From Mucilaginibacter gossypiicola (lineage in GTDB: Bacteria > Bacteroidota > Bacteroidia > Sphingobacteriales > Sphingobacteriaceae), in assembly GCF_900110105.1 (NCBI RefSeq), contig NZ_FOCL01000002.1:248001-312000 (forward strand): 64,000 nt of DNA, in the 5' to 3' direction. The notes under the pieces were generated by a model, which was not told the DNA's origin, made no database searches, and was given only the letters and a program-made list of their open reading frames with translations. This document shows, one piece after another, positions 36,824-46,027 of the stretch; position 1 is the first letter of the stretch, and every line of letters starts with the position of its first letter. A program made the translations under genes and the position numbers.

Positions 36824-38649
36824 AAATCTATTTAGCAATATTGCCTCTTGCAGTGTTTGGTGCATCGGTTTGCCAGGCGCAAAAACCGACCCAGACACAA
36901 AAGGACATACAGCAAGTCGGCCAGTCCATTAAGGCTATCGGTTCCTTATTTAAAAAGAAACATAAACCAGGCGATACGACAGCTGCATCCGCAAAGAATA
37001 ATCCGGTAGAATCGGGCAACAATGGTACCATGCCTGCGCCTGACGACAAGATGTTTACCGAGCCTGGTGGCGGCGTATTGGTTGCCGACTCGCATGGCGG
37101 CACAGTACTGATAAACGGTGTTATATATGAATGGGGCGATAGAACATACGGCTGGACCGGGAATACCGAAGCTACCAAAACCTTTTTTCCGGTACAGGTT
37201 ACTACCGATAACGACTGGCGGTCTGTTTACACCGGCGGTTATTACAACCTGGGTATAAAAAAGGATGGCAGTCTGTGGTCCTGGGGATGGGGAAATACCG
37301 GCGAACTGGGATTAGGTAACGTTTACCGGATGGCTCGTCCGACCCGCATCGGTCGCGACACCACCTGGGTAACCGTTTCCGCTGCGGACGGTCATGCCGC
37401 GGGTATCAAAAAAGATGGTTCTTTATGGGTATGGGGAAATAATGTAGACCAGGAATTAGGTGTAGGCCCATCCGTTAACAGTAAGGTTTTGTCGCCCATA
37501 CAACTGGGCAAAGATCATGATTGGGTTAAAGTTGCTGCAGGCTATGATTATAACCTGGCATTAAAAAAAGATGGCAGCCTCTGGACTTGGGGACGTAATC
37601 AGAACGGCGATATGGGCGTACCCACATTGTATGATACACAGCAGGCGCCCATCCGCGTAGGGCATGATAACGACTGGGTAAAAATATTTACCGGTACAAG
37701 CGGCAATGCCAGTTTCGGCATCAGGGTTAACGGTACACTATGGGCCTGGGGCAACAACGCCAGCGGGCAGTTGGGTATAGGTAACGTAGGCAACAGCCCT
37801 GTGCCGGTACAAGTGGGCGTGGAAAGAAATTGGCTTACCTTATCTACCCGCCTCAATAACACCATTGCCATCCGTGCAGATGGCTCGGTTTGGCATTGGG
37901 GTTTTAATATCAAAGGCATACAACGTCTCAATATAAGGGGAAAATACATAGCGGCGGCAGCTGCGCTAAACTTCACCCTGCTGATGCGCAGCGACGGCAC
38001 TTTATGGGCCATCGGCAACAACTCAGATGGCGGGCTGGGGTACATCAATAACCCTAATTTTTATACGACCGAACCCGTACAAATTACCGAATTTCCGGCA
38101 CCTGTTATTACGACGAAACCTAAGGCTGTGCTTACCACCATACTTAATGATGATGCTGCCTTACTGTTTAAACAATGCAACAGCCGGCTTTCAGTCTGGG
38201 ATAAGAACCAGGTGGCCAAAGCGCTTGATTTTAAGCTATCCCGTGATAAAAAGCATTTTATATTGAATGACCAAAGTGCCGATTATCCCTTTGACGTACA
38301 CGTTTATGCTACTGATATGAACAAAGATGGCGTGGAAGAAATTTTCGTATTCTACGGCAACAGTTTCACATCCGGACAGACTGGCTCAAGCGTAGTACTG
38401 CTGATGCGGGATGGCCTTGGTGACTGGCACTCTTACCTGGGAAACGAGGGCATTGCCATTTATGCGCTCGGTACGGGCAGCAAGGGCTATCCCGATCTGG
38501 CCGCGGACATTCCGGGATTTCAGTACCCTGTGTTCGGCTGGAATGGAACAAATTACACCCGGGTCAAAAATATCACCCAAACGGAATTAGCTAAAGCGAA
38601 GCCCATTAATGTGACTATTTTGAGCACAACGCTATATAAAGGCCGATAA
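36820..38649 (+). CDS. secreted RCC1-repeat (beta-propeller) protein
   Basis: 609 residues with a signal peptide (to CQA, about 20). From about 90 to 420 there are six or seven RCC1 blades, each with KKDGSLWSWGWG or KKDGSLWVWGNN style signature sequence and GELGLGN turns. The C-terminal 150 residues contain DMNKDGVEEIFVFYG, an FG-GAP-like calcium-binding loop. RCC1 proteins are mainly protein- or nucleotide-binding scaffolds; a bacterial secreted one is probably an adhesin or binding protein. Last gene of a three-gene operon. Confidence 0.85.
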   Translation: MKIYLAILPLAVFGASVCQAQKPTQTQKDIQQVGQSIKAIGSLFKKKHKPGDTTAASAKNNPVESGNNGTMPAPDDKMFTEPGGGVLVADSHGGTVLINGVIYEWGDRTYGWTGNTEATKTFFPVQVTTDNDWRSVYTGGYYNLGIKKDGSLWSWGWGNTGELGLGNVYRMARPTRIGRDTTWVTVSAADGHAAGIKKDGSLWVWGNNVDQELGVGPSVNSKVLSPIQLGKDHDWVKVAAGYDYNLALKKDGSLWTWGRNQNGDMGVPTLYDTQQAPIRVGHDNDWVKIFTGTSGNASFGIRVNGTLWAWGNNASGQLGIGNVGNSPVPVQVGVERNWLTLSTRLNNTIAIRADGSVWHWGFNIKGIQRLNIRGKYIAAAAALNFTLLMRSDGTLWAIGNNSDGGLGYINNPNFYTTEPVQITEFPAPVITTKPKAVLTTILNDDAALLFKQCNSRLSVWDKNQVAKALDFKLSRDKKHFILNDQSADYPFDVHVYATDMNKDGVEEIFVFYGNSFTSGQTGSSVVLLMRDGLGDWHSYLGNEGIAIYALGTGSKGYPDLAADIPGFQYPVFGWNGTNYTRVKNITQTELAKAKPINVTILSTTLYKGR

Positions 38650-39214
38650 GGTACCCTCTGCATCATTTTAATTGACGGTCTGCCTGGACATTTAAGATAA
38701 TTGCAATATCTGGAATGCCGCGGATTGCGTAACTGTCAGCAAAAGTGGTAAAATGTCGCTTGCAGAAATGCAAAAAAAGGGGTTAACATTTTGCAGCTGA
38801 GCGAAATAAAATCTCCGCGCGTTTGGCGGATCGACATCTTTTCTTCTGTCCGGTGTACCATCCGGCTTGACCGATTTGGACCAGGTCATGTGTTATTTCC
38901 ATAATAAATAAAAATATCCTAACAATCAAATTTAATAGATTTAAAGAGCCATTGTTTACTGGTTTCCTTAATAGACCGTATCATCCGAAAAGTTTTCAAT
39001 TTCAGGATGGTTTTCATCGAATTTCAGGTAAGAATGCAGCGTAACCAAAATCAACCAGATAACTATTTTTTATCTCATTAAAGCGCGAATAATCGGCTAG
39101 ATTTTAATTAAATTGGAGGTGCAAAAGAAAATTGATTTCGCCTCCGACATCCCATCCCGTCGGACATTCCGCACTCTTCCCCATCCCAACTTTGCCTCAT
39201 CAAACACCAATACG
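38650..39214. other. intergenic region upstream of the mobilization module
   Basis: No gene is convincing. A dyad GATAA-N7-TTATC (39058-39074) matches the ones at 18208 and 32033 with one mismatch, about 140 bp before the HTH gene. An open frame with a TTG start at 39113 is an unneeded extension of that gene. Confidence 0.4.
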
Positions 39215-39541
39215 ATGAGTGCAACAGATCAAAAACAAAAACTCGGTGGTCATACCCAACTATTCGGCGAACAACTGGTCACCCTGAAAGACCTCCACGA
39301 ATTTAAAAACGAACTGCTGTTAGAGGTCAAAAAAAGCCTCAAAGACAATGCCGGTCAACCGACAAAAAAATGGCTCAAGACCCACGAGGTCCGAAAGCTT
39401 TTAGGCGTATCCATTACCACCTTGCTTACGCTCCGCATCAATGGCATATTGCCTTATTCCAAGATTGGCGGCTGCCTCTACTTCGATTATGAAGACATTC
39501 TGAAAGTCATGGATCAGCACAAGCGCCATCATGCCTATTAA
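39215..39541 (+). CDS. HTH (excisionase/MerR-like) protein
   Basis: I chose the ATG at 39215 over a TTG 102 bp earlier. The 108-residue product has a winged-helix HTH (KWLKTHEVRKLLGVSITTLL then YSKIGGCLYFDYEDILK) typical of helix_turn_helix_17/excisionase-like proteins in Bacteroidetes mobile elements. It overlaps the following small gene by 11 bp. It probably controls excision or transfer. Confidence 0.8.
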   Translation: MSATDQKQKLGGHTQLFGEQLVTLKDLHEFKNELLLEVKKSLKDNAGQPTKKWLKTHEVRKLLGVSITTLLTLRINGILPYSKIGGCLYFDYEDILKVMDQHKRHHAY

Positions 39542-39779
39542 GATGATACCGGAAAACAAAGCAGGTTGCGGCGGTCAGGTACCGCCAGCCAGGGAGCATG
39601 TGCTCGTCTTTTTTGACCAGGCAGGTTTCGAAGAAACCGAGGCGTATAGCTTCTTTTACCATTATGAAGAACTCCAATGGAAAGGTCTTAAGGGAGGTCT
39701 GATCCGCAACTGGAAAACCAAGGCTAATGAATGGATCTGGGAACTTAAACTACTACATCCTTATCTGCGGTTCAAATAA
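39531..39779 (+). CDS. small conserved mobile-element protein
   Basis: 82 residues, including VFFDQAGFEETEAYSFFYHY and WKGLKGGLIRNWKTKANEW. Short proteins of this shape are regularly found between HTH and mob genes in Bacteroidetes elements. It overlaps the HTH gene. Function unknown. Confidence 0.6.
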   Translation: MPIKMIPENKAGCGGQVPPAREHVLVFFDQAGFEETEAYSFFYHYEELQWKGLKGGLIRNWKTKANEWIWELKLLHPYLRFK

Positions 39780-39940
39780 ACAAGCTTAATCAAGGGGCTC
39801 CGGTTGCGGAAGCGTAAACGAAGTCCGAAGGACGCAAAACGCCGCGTTAGCGCGTTTAGCGAGATGTATTTTTGATTACATCAAAAAGTAATCTCGCCCT
39901 TCGGGGAGGTTCCAATCGCTCCGGAGTCGCATTGGAAAAA
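39780..39940. other. candidate origin of transfer (oriT)
   Basis: Stacked short hairpins lie between the small gene and the relaxosome gene: GTCC-GAA-GGAC (around 39822-39832), AAACGC-N9-GCGTTT (39837-39857) and CCAAT...ATTGG around a CTCCGGAG centre (39912-39935). oriT regions of mobilizable elements are typically hairpin-rich and next to mob genes. The nic site is not identified, so this is inference. Confidence 0.4.
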
Positions 39941-39955
39941 CTTGATCAAATCGAT

Positions 39956-40363
39956 ATGGGCAGAAGAAAAGCAAACCAACCGGACGACAACCTGACCCAG
40001 GTGATCATGCTAAGGGTTACCGAAAATGCCTGGCGGAAACTGGAAAACATCAGGCTGAACAGTGACTGTCAAACGATACCCGAAGTGATCCGCCGTATCA
40101 TTGAAAAGGACAAGATCATCTATTACCATAAAGATGCTTCAATGGATGCACCGATGGAAGTCTTGATCGGGATACAAAAAGAACTGAAAGCAATTGGCAA
40201 TAATATTAACCAGATCACCCGGCAGTTAAACGGTAGCATGAGTGACGGACAGCGCTGGTATCATGTGAAAAGAGCTGCTGTGTACTATAAGCAGGTAGAT
40301 ACTAAAGTTAGCCTGCTTTTATCATTTATCTCTCAACTGGCAAAAAAATGGTTGCAAAAATAA
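39956..40363 (+). CDS. relaxosome accessory protein (MobC/ribbon-helix-helix type)
   Basis: I use ATG 39956 (MGRRKANQPDD) since the TTG-start extension would run through the oriT hairpins. The 135-residue protein has a basic N-terminus, a ribbon-helix-helix-like VIMLRVTENAWRKLENIR and a tail with the GIQKELKAIGNNINQITRQ signature of the bacterial mobilization (MobC) family. It probably binds oriT to help the relaxase. It overlaps the relaxase gene by 16 bp. Confidence 0.78.
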   Translation: MGRRKANQPDDNLTQVIMLRVTENAWRKLENIRLNSDCQTIPEVIRRIIEKDKIIYYHKDASMDAPMEVLIGIQKELKAIGNNINQITRQLNGSMSDGQRWYHVKRAAVYYKQVDTKVSLLLSFISQLAKKWLQK

Positions 40364-41619
40364 CCATCGGGAAAAGTGTCCGGGGCATCCTGAACTATAA
40401 TGAAAATAAGGTCAAGGAAAGCCAGGCACAATGCATTGCCGCAAGTAATTATGGCGTGGAACACGATGAACTGAACTTTTACCAGAAGCTGAACCGGCTG
40501 GAGCATTTACAGGAAAAGAATGGCAGGGTTAAAACCAACTCAGTGCACATTTCGCTCAACTTTGATCCGTCAGAGCAACTGAATCACCGGGCTTTGACCG
40601 AAATAGCCGGGAGTTACATGGAAAGGATAGGATTTGGTAACCAACCTTATTTAATCTATGAGCACCGGGATGCAGGTCATCCACATGTGCATATTATTAC
40701 CACCAACGTGCAGGAAAATGGTAAGGCCATCAGTCTGCATAATATTGGTAGAGAACGTTCGGAGCCGGCCCGAAAGGCGTTGGAGCTGGAATATGGATTG
40801 GTACAGGCGGAAAGCCGCTCGCAAAAACAGATACCGGGTTTAAAACCATTTCCGATAGAAAAGCTGCAATATGGTCAGACTGAAACAAAGAGGGCCATTA
40901 CCAATATCGTGAACACAATTATCCGGCAGTACAACTTTACTTCATTGGCTGAATTGAATGCCGTGCTGAAACAATATAACGTGATTGCCGACCGGGGAAA
41001 TGAAAATACCAGGATGTATCAGGGCAAAGGCCTGGTCTATAACGCTACAGACGATAGCGGTCAAAAACTTGGTGTTGCCATTAAAGCGAGCGCTATCTAT
41101 AACAAGCCTACGCTAAAAAATCTTGAGATGCGGTTCCAGAAGAACCAGCAAAGCCGCAAGCTTTATAAAGAAATACTAAAGGAAAGAGTCGATAAAGCGC
41201 TAAGCAATCATCCGAAACTGAGTAGGAACGACATGGAGTACCTGCTCAGAAAAGAAAATATTCAAGTGATGTTCAGGGAAAATAAAGAGGGGCAGGTTTA
41301 TGGTATTACTTATATTGATCAGTTTAAAAAGTCTGTATTTAACGGCCGCGACCTGGGCAAAGAGTATGCCGCTAATGCGATCAGCCAGCGTTTGGTTGCG
41401 AAGGATCAGTTACTGCACCCTAAGCAGATGCTGGGCCCCACACGACAAATGGAGCCGGCACAATATCCGCAAATTCATCAAACTAACCAGGAAGAGTATA
41501 CGCCCAATTTAATAGCGGAACTATTGCAGGGCCGCAGGCTGGATGATTATATCCCCGGGCAGTTAGTTAAAAAGCGTACACGAAAAAGAAAGCAAGTCCA
41601 ACAACAACGAAAAAATTAA
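40348..41619 (+). CDS. relaxase / mobilization nuclease
   Basis: 423 residues. The N-terminal domain has the MobP-type relaxase pattern: catalytic tyrosine candidate Y17 in ILNYNENK, NSVHISLNFDPSE, and metal-binding histidines in YEHRDAGHPHVHIITT (H106, H111, H113, H115). These place it in the Relaxase (PF03432) family common in Bacteroidetes. It nicks oriT and leads the strand into the recipient. The basic C-terminus (KKRTRKRKQVQQQ) fits DNA binding. It follows the accessory gene with overlap. Confidence 0.9.
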   Translation: MVAKITIGKSVRGILNYNENKVKESQAQCIAASNYGVEHDELNFYQKLNRLEHLQEKNGRVKTNSVHISLNFDPSEQLNHRALTEIAGSYMERIGFGNQPYLIYEHRDAGHPHVHIITTNVQENGKAISLHNIGRERSEPARKALELEYGLVQAESRSQKQIPGLKPFPIEKLQYGQTETKRAITNIVNTIIRQYNFTSLAELNAVLKQYNVIADRGNENTRMYQGKGLVYNATDDSGQKLGVAIKASAIYNKPTLKNLEMRFQKNQQSRKLYKEILKERVDKALSNHPKLSRNDMEYLLRKENIQVMFRENKEGQVYGITYIDQFKKSVFNGRDLGKEYAANAISQRLVAKDQLLHPKQMLGPTRQMEPAQYPQIHQTNQEEYTPNLIAELLQGRRLDDYIPGQLVKKRTRKRKQVQQQRKN

Positions 41620-41622
41620 ACT

Positions 41623-43560
41623 ATGCAAACCGGGGAAAATGAACAGGGCTTACGCCGCATTATAGACTTTATCAGGCTGGTTAGTATCCTGGTATTGTCC
41701 ATCCATTTTTATATCACCTGCTATAGTGCGTTTTTGCAGTGGCATCTTAGTGCGGCAATCATTGACCGGGTTATTGATCATATGGTACGTCTGCCGGTGT
41801 TTGCAAATAAACTCTCGGCTAAAGGGGCATCTTTATTAATGTTGGTGGTTTCCCTTGTTGGAGCAAGGGGGCGCAAAGATGAAAAGATCCGGCTGAAAAA
41901 TGCCCTGTCCTATATCGGAATTGGTCTGCTTTTATTCTTCGGCAGTCAAATTTTATTGCTGCTGCGGGTGTCCTTATTGACAAAAGCCTCGGTTTACATG
42001 GGTGCAACTACGTTGGGATATATCCTGGTGCTTAGCGGAGGGACCTATATTGCGCGGATATTAAAGCTGCGGTTTCAGCAGGATGTTTTTAATAAAGCGA
42101 ATGAATCCTTTCCCCAGGAGGAAAGGCTTTTGGAAAATGAATACTCGGTCAACTTACCGGCCCGTTACCATCTTAAAGGTAAAATCCGCAAAAGCTGGAT
42201 CAATATCATCAATCCTTTCCGGGGATTAACAGTATTAGGTACACCCGGTGCCGGGAAATCCTATTTTGTAATCCGGCATATTATAGATCAGCACATTCGC
42301 AAAGGGTTCAGCATGTTCATATACGACTTTAAGTACCCGGACCTGACCTGGATAGCTTATAATATCCTGCTGAACAACTTGCAGGCTTACAGTATCAAGC
42401 CCCGGTTTTATGTGATCAATTTTGATGACCTGTCCCGGTCGCACCGGTGTAATCCGCTCGACCCGGGTACGATGGATGATATTACCGATGCGATGGAAGC
42501 GGCCAGAACAATTATGATGGGCCTGAACCGGGAATGGATACGCAAACAAGGCGATTTCTTTGTGGAATCTCCTATTACCTATGTCACGGCTATGATCTGG
42601 TATCTGAAGAAATACCGGGGTGGCAAATACTGCACCCTGCCGCATGTCGTGGAACTGATGCAGGTGGAATATGCCAAACTGTTTGCCGTGCTCAGGAAGG
42701 AAAGAGAAATTGATGCATTGATCAACCCTTTTATTTCTGCATTTGAAAATGATGCCATGGATCAGCTGGAGGGGCAGATCTCCGGAGCCGGTATTGCCAT
42801 GGCCAGGCTTTCCTCCCCTCAATTGTACTATGTTCTCTCTGGCAATGATTTTACGCTGGATTTGAATAATCCACAGCACCCCAAATTGATCAGTCTGGGG
42901 AATAATCCGCAGAAGCAACAGGTCTATGGTGCGGTGCTCTCCCTATATATCACCAAAATGATTAAGCTGGTTAACAAAAAGGATCAGTTAAAGTCCAGCC
43001 TGATCTTTGACGAGTTCCCGACGATCTATTTTAACGGCATTGATACCCTCATGGCAACTGCGCGCTCCAATAAAGTAGCGACAACATTGGCGGTACAGGA
43101 TTTTAGTCAGTTGAAACGCGATTACGGCAAGGAACAAGCTGATGTGGTCATGAATATTTCCGGTAATGTGATCAGCGGGCAGGTTTCCGGTGAAACAGCC
43201 AAAGCCCTGTCCGAAAGATTTGGTAAGATCATGCAGGACAGGCAGAGTACCTCAATTAATAGCAGTGATACCTCGGTAAGCTATTCCGGCCAGCTGGATG
43301 TGGCGGTGCCTGTTTCGACCATCGCCTCCCTCTCCTCCGGTGAGTTTGTCGGAACGGTGGCCGATAATCCCGAACAGAAAATTGAACTCAAGGCTTTTCA
43401 TGCAGAGATTATCAACGATCATGAAGCAATCAAAAAGGAAGAAGCGCTTTATCAGCCTTTGCCTTTATTAAGAACCGTAACGCCTGAAATGGTCAAAACG
43501 AATTACCTGAAGATCAAAATGGATATCGAGGACCTGGTGCTGGAAGAGCTGAAAAATTAA
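41623..43560 (+). CDS. type IV coupling protein (VirD4/TraG-like, mob-associated)
   Basis: 645 residues. Two membrane helices lie in the first 160 residues, then a P-loop VLGTPGAGKSYFV (about 203-215) and Walker B SLIFDEFPTIYF (about 460-471), with a downstream ATARSNKVATTLAVQDFSQL block. This is the ATPase that links relaxosome to a secretion channel. Such genes accompany Bacteroidetes mobilization modules and can use another element's mating pore, since no pore genes are seen here. It begins 3 bp after the relaxase stop. Confidence 0.9.
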   Translation: MQTGENEQGLRRIIDFIRLVSILVLSIHFYITCYSAFLQWHLSAAIIDRVIDHMVRLPVFANKLSAKGASLLMLVVSLVGARGRKDEKIRLKNALSYIGIGLLLFFGSQILLLLRVSLLTKASVYMGATTLGYILVLSGGTYIARILKLRFQQDVFNKANESFPQEERLLENEYSVNLPARYHLKGKIRKSWINIINPFRGLTVLGTPGAGKSYFVIRHIIDQHIRKGFSMFIYDFKYPDLTWIAYNILLNNLQAYSIKPRFYVINFDDLSRSHRCNPLDPGTMDDITDAMEAARTIMMGLNREWIRKQGDFFVESPITYVTAMIWYLKKYRGGKYCTLPHVVELMQVEYAKLFAVLRKEREIDALINPFISAFENDAMDQLEGQISGAGIAMARLSSPQLYYVLSGNDFTLDLNNPQHPKLISLGNNPQKQQVYGAVLSLYITKMIKLVNKKDQLKSSLIFDEFPTIYFNGIDTLMATARSNKVATTLAVQDFSQLKRDYGKEQADVVMNISGNVISGQVSGETAKALSERFGKIMQDRQSTSINSSDTSVSYSGQLDVAVPVSTIASLSSGEFVGTVADNPEQKIELKAFHAEIINDHEAIKKEEALYQPLPLLRTVTPEMVKTNYLKIKMDIEDLVLEELKN

Positions 43561-43761
43561 AGAGAGGTAATCAGGGGGTATATTTAAAGGGTACTTATGG
43601 TGTTAAAAATAGTCTTTACTTCGTTTTCCGCCCATTAAAAAGTTTTTTTTGATAAAAGATAACAAATTGGGCTCACTTTTCATGTTTGTTACACCCTCCG
43701 TTTTACCCCTGTTTCTGTCTTCCCCGTATGGCTTACTTTGTCTTACACGTAAGCCCATACC

Positions 43762-44238
43762 TTGAAAAACAAGTTAAACGCCATAAAAAATCTGCCAGCC
43801 ACGCAAACCGTTTCCGAGGTCATTGTGGGCCTGGTGATTGTATTGTTCGTATATGCTGCCGTAAGTAAACTGGCGGACTTTGATCTGTTCCGCCGCCAGA
43901 TGCTCATCCAGGTTTTTCCGCTTTGGCTGTCTTCGATTTTAGTTTGGGCCATACCCCTTGCTGAATTGATCGCAGCCATCATGTTATTGTTTTCAAATAC
44001 AATGCAAAGAGGGCTTTATTTATCCTGTCTGCTAATGACGGTTTTTTCCGGCTATATCTCCTTGGTGTTGCTTCATGTGTTCAAAAAGGTGCCCTGTTCC
44101 TGCGGTGGTATTCTTCAGAATATGGGCTGGGAAACACACCTTACTTTCAATGCAGTTTTTTTAATACTGATCATAATGGCCATCATCCTTAAAAAGAAAG
44201 GAGGTTTAGTGACAAAGAAGAAAATGATCAAACCTTAG
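43762..44238 (+). CDS. MauE/DoxX-like redox-associated membrane protein
   Basis: 158 residues from a TTG start, since an in-frame stop is just upstream and no ATG precedes the first membrane segment. Four membrane segments and the motif VPCSCGGILQNMGW (C112, C114) place it in the MauE-like family, which handles disulphide or quinone-linked redox. It stands right before a small exported peptide and next to a TlpA-like thioredoxin operon, so it may help disulphide formation in exported proteins. Confidence 0.82.
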   Translation: MKNKLNAIKNLPATQTVSEVIVGLVIVLFVYAAVSKLADFDLFRRQMLIQVFPLWLSSILVWAIPLAELIAAIMLLFSNTMQRGLYLSCLLMTVFSGYISLVLLHVFKKVPCSCGGILQNMGWETHLTFNAVFLILIIMAIILKKKGGLVTKKKMIKP

Positions 44239-44334
44239 TTGGTGTTAAAGTAGCATTGACAGAGACCAGGAGACGCGAAAACCTGTATAAAAGAGTAAGC
44301 ATTAATATTATTTGTCATTATTAAATTTATCAAA

Positions 44335-44628
44335 ATGAAAAGTTCAAGAGTATTATTTTTTGCCCTGGCCCTGGTATTGGGCATGGGGAATACATTGGTA
44401 AGTAAAGCAGCAAAACCGGTTAAATCTTCCTTTGCCGCTGTATGGTGGGATTACAACGGCACACAAACGCCGGCCCAGCTGAACGACCCGGCTAATTATT
44501 CGTTCAGTTCGACGGAGCCCGTTTGTTCTGCCGGTTCATCAAGGTGTGCGATTGAAGCCGACAGAAGCACCGGTAATCCCAATCAACCCAACCTGGCGAC
44601 AATCGTTCTGGAAAAGGTTAAACCGTAA
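44335..44628 (+). CDS. small exported peptide, DUF6520-like
   Basis: 97 residues: a signal peptide (to SKA, about 25) then a short mature part with two cysteines (C64, C71), VWWDYNGTQTPAQLNDPANY near the middle. It resembles DUF6520 proteins, small secreted Bacteroidetes peptides found beside MauE and SusC/D genes. A disulphide made by the adjacent MauE-like protein is plausible. It ends before a strong terminator. Confidence 0.7.
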   Translation: MKSSRVLFFALALVLGMGNTLVSKAAKPVKSSFAAVWWDYNGTQTPAQLNDPANYSFSSTEPVCSAGSSRCAIEADRSTGNPNQPNLATIVLEKVKP

Positions 44629-44639
44629 TACACTGCAAT

Positions 44640-44673
44640 GCAAAAGGCTGATTTTCTCAGCCTTTTGCTTTTT
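44640..44673. terminator. bidirectional terminator
   Basis: A perfect 12-bp stem (GCAAAAGGCTGA, 44640-44651, pairing with 44657-44668) with a TTTTC loop and a T-run. It ends both the small-peptide gene and the convergent susD-like gene. Confidence 0.88.
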
Positions 44674-46012
44674 AGTTTTGCGTTATTCCCGTATTGTTGA
44701 TTACATCCTGAGGGATAGGCCAGGTATACCGGGCATCGTTAGGCATCAGTATATATTTATGGCCATTTACACTTTTTTCTAAAGTCGTCTGATAAGCCGG
44801 TTCTTTATTCAGTCTCCTCAGATCGGTCCATCTTAACCCCCTGAAACATAACTCTCTTCTCCTTTCCAGCAAGACCAGTTTCAGCGCTTCGCCGGCATCG
44901 TTAGCGGTGAATGGCAGGAACCCCGTTTTCTGATATCGGTTTTTCTTCAACGTATTCAGATCGGCAAGGCAGGCCGTGGTATTGCCTGCGCGGGCATAGG
45001 ATTCTGCACGGATGAGATACATTTCGTCGGTCGATGTACCACTGAATAATATAATGCTGCCGTCATAACTGCCGTTGAAGGTGAAATAGGGTGTTCCGTT
45101 AAGTGCTTTAAAGAACAGTTTTTTACGCAGGTCGCTGGCATCATAAGAGGTATACAGGGTGGTGTCTACAAGGTATTTATTAGGCAGCAGCATTGCCGTT
45201 GGAAAAACAATTGCGTAGAAGATCACTTCATCATTGAAGCGCGTAAAAGATGGTGAGGACGTGGGTGTAAGCTGGTTATAGTCTAAAAGCTTGCCGTTTA
45301 GCTGAAGGCAGGAATCCGCATATAGCCCGGCCTTGTCATATATCCGCATGCTTAAATAGGTCCTGGCCAGCATGGAATAGGCCGCCGCCTTTCCGGGGCG
45401 GGTTTTCGTAGGAACGTCCACGGGTAGGAGCTTTGCTGCAATAGACAGGTCAGCTATTATTTGGGCGTAGCTTGCTGCAACCGTTGAGCGGACCGATTTG
45501 GCATTCAGATCCGCGGTATGGCGTAGAACGATGCCGGGATCGGTATTCGCTGTCTGGGCATCATATGGCTTGCAGAACTCCTGGGCCAGCTGGTAGTAGG
45601 CGGAACCACGGAAAAAGGAAGCCTGCCCTTTAATATTAGACCATTGTTCTGTTTCATCGCCATACTTACTCACCCCTTCGAGTGCGATATTACTGATGTA
45701 AACAATATTGTAGGACAGCGACCAGTCATTCCTGGCATTATCGTTGAATACGTTTCTATCCCAGATATACGTATTACGTTCCGTGAGGGTTCCGGTGGCA
45801 TAGGTCGGATCGGTAACAAAACCTTCATCAGCCCCGGCCGTCCCGGCAAGAGGATTGCCGGGAGACAGATTATTGGTATTATTCAATATGGCCTGGAAAT
45901 CGCTGACAGTTACCGGTACCTGTAAAACAGAGGATGGCTTCGTCTCCAATTGTTTTTTGCAGCTGAAAACAGGAATGATCAGCAGTATCAATAAAGTGTG
46001 TGTTGTTTTCAT
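44672..46012 (-). CDS. RagB/SusD family nutrient-binding lipoprotein
   Basis: 446 residues with a lipobox ending VFSC (C18). The TPR-like SusD fold is evident, with the usual C-terminal RRRELCFRGLRWTDLRRL and AYTWPIP-like end (RYTWPIPQDVINN). It is the outer-membrane surface partner of the SusC-like porin encoded upstream, 15 bp away. The substrate cannot be predicted; no polysaccharide-degrading genes are nearby, so it may take up peptides or chelates. Confidence 0.93.
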   Translation of the reverse strand: MKTTHTLLILLIIPVFSCKKQLETKPSSVLQVPVTVSDFQAILNNTNNLSPGNPLAGTAGADEGFVTDPTYATGTLTERNTYIWDRNVFNDNARNDWSLSYNIVYISNIALEGVSKYGDETEQWSNIKGQASFFRGSAYYQLAQEFCKPYDAQTANTDPGIVLRHTADLNAKSVRSTVAASYAQIIADLSIAAKLLPVDVPTKTRPGKAAAYSMLARTYLSMRIYDKAGLYADSCLQLNGKLLDYNQLTPTSSPSFTRFNDEVIFYAIVFPTAMLLPNKYLVDTTLYTSYDASDLRKKLFFKALNGTPYFTFNGSYDGSIILFSGTSTDEMYLIRAESYARAGNTTACLADLNTLKKNRYQKTGFLPFTANDAGEALKLVLLERRRELCFRGLRWTDLRRLNKEPAYQTTLEKSVNGHKYILMPNDARYTWPIPQDVINNTGITQN

Positions 46013-46027
46013 GAGTTTGTTCGATGA

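Noticed and set aside
37599..38048. 149-codon open frame opposite the RCC1 gene
   Set aside because: It arises from repetitive codons of the RCC1 blades read backwards.
42235..42918. 227-codon open frame opposite the coupling protein gene
   Set aside because: It is antisense to a well-supported ATPase gene with clear motifs, and its own translation has no recognisable features.
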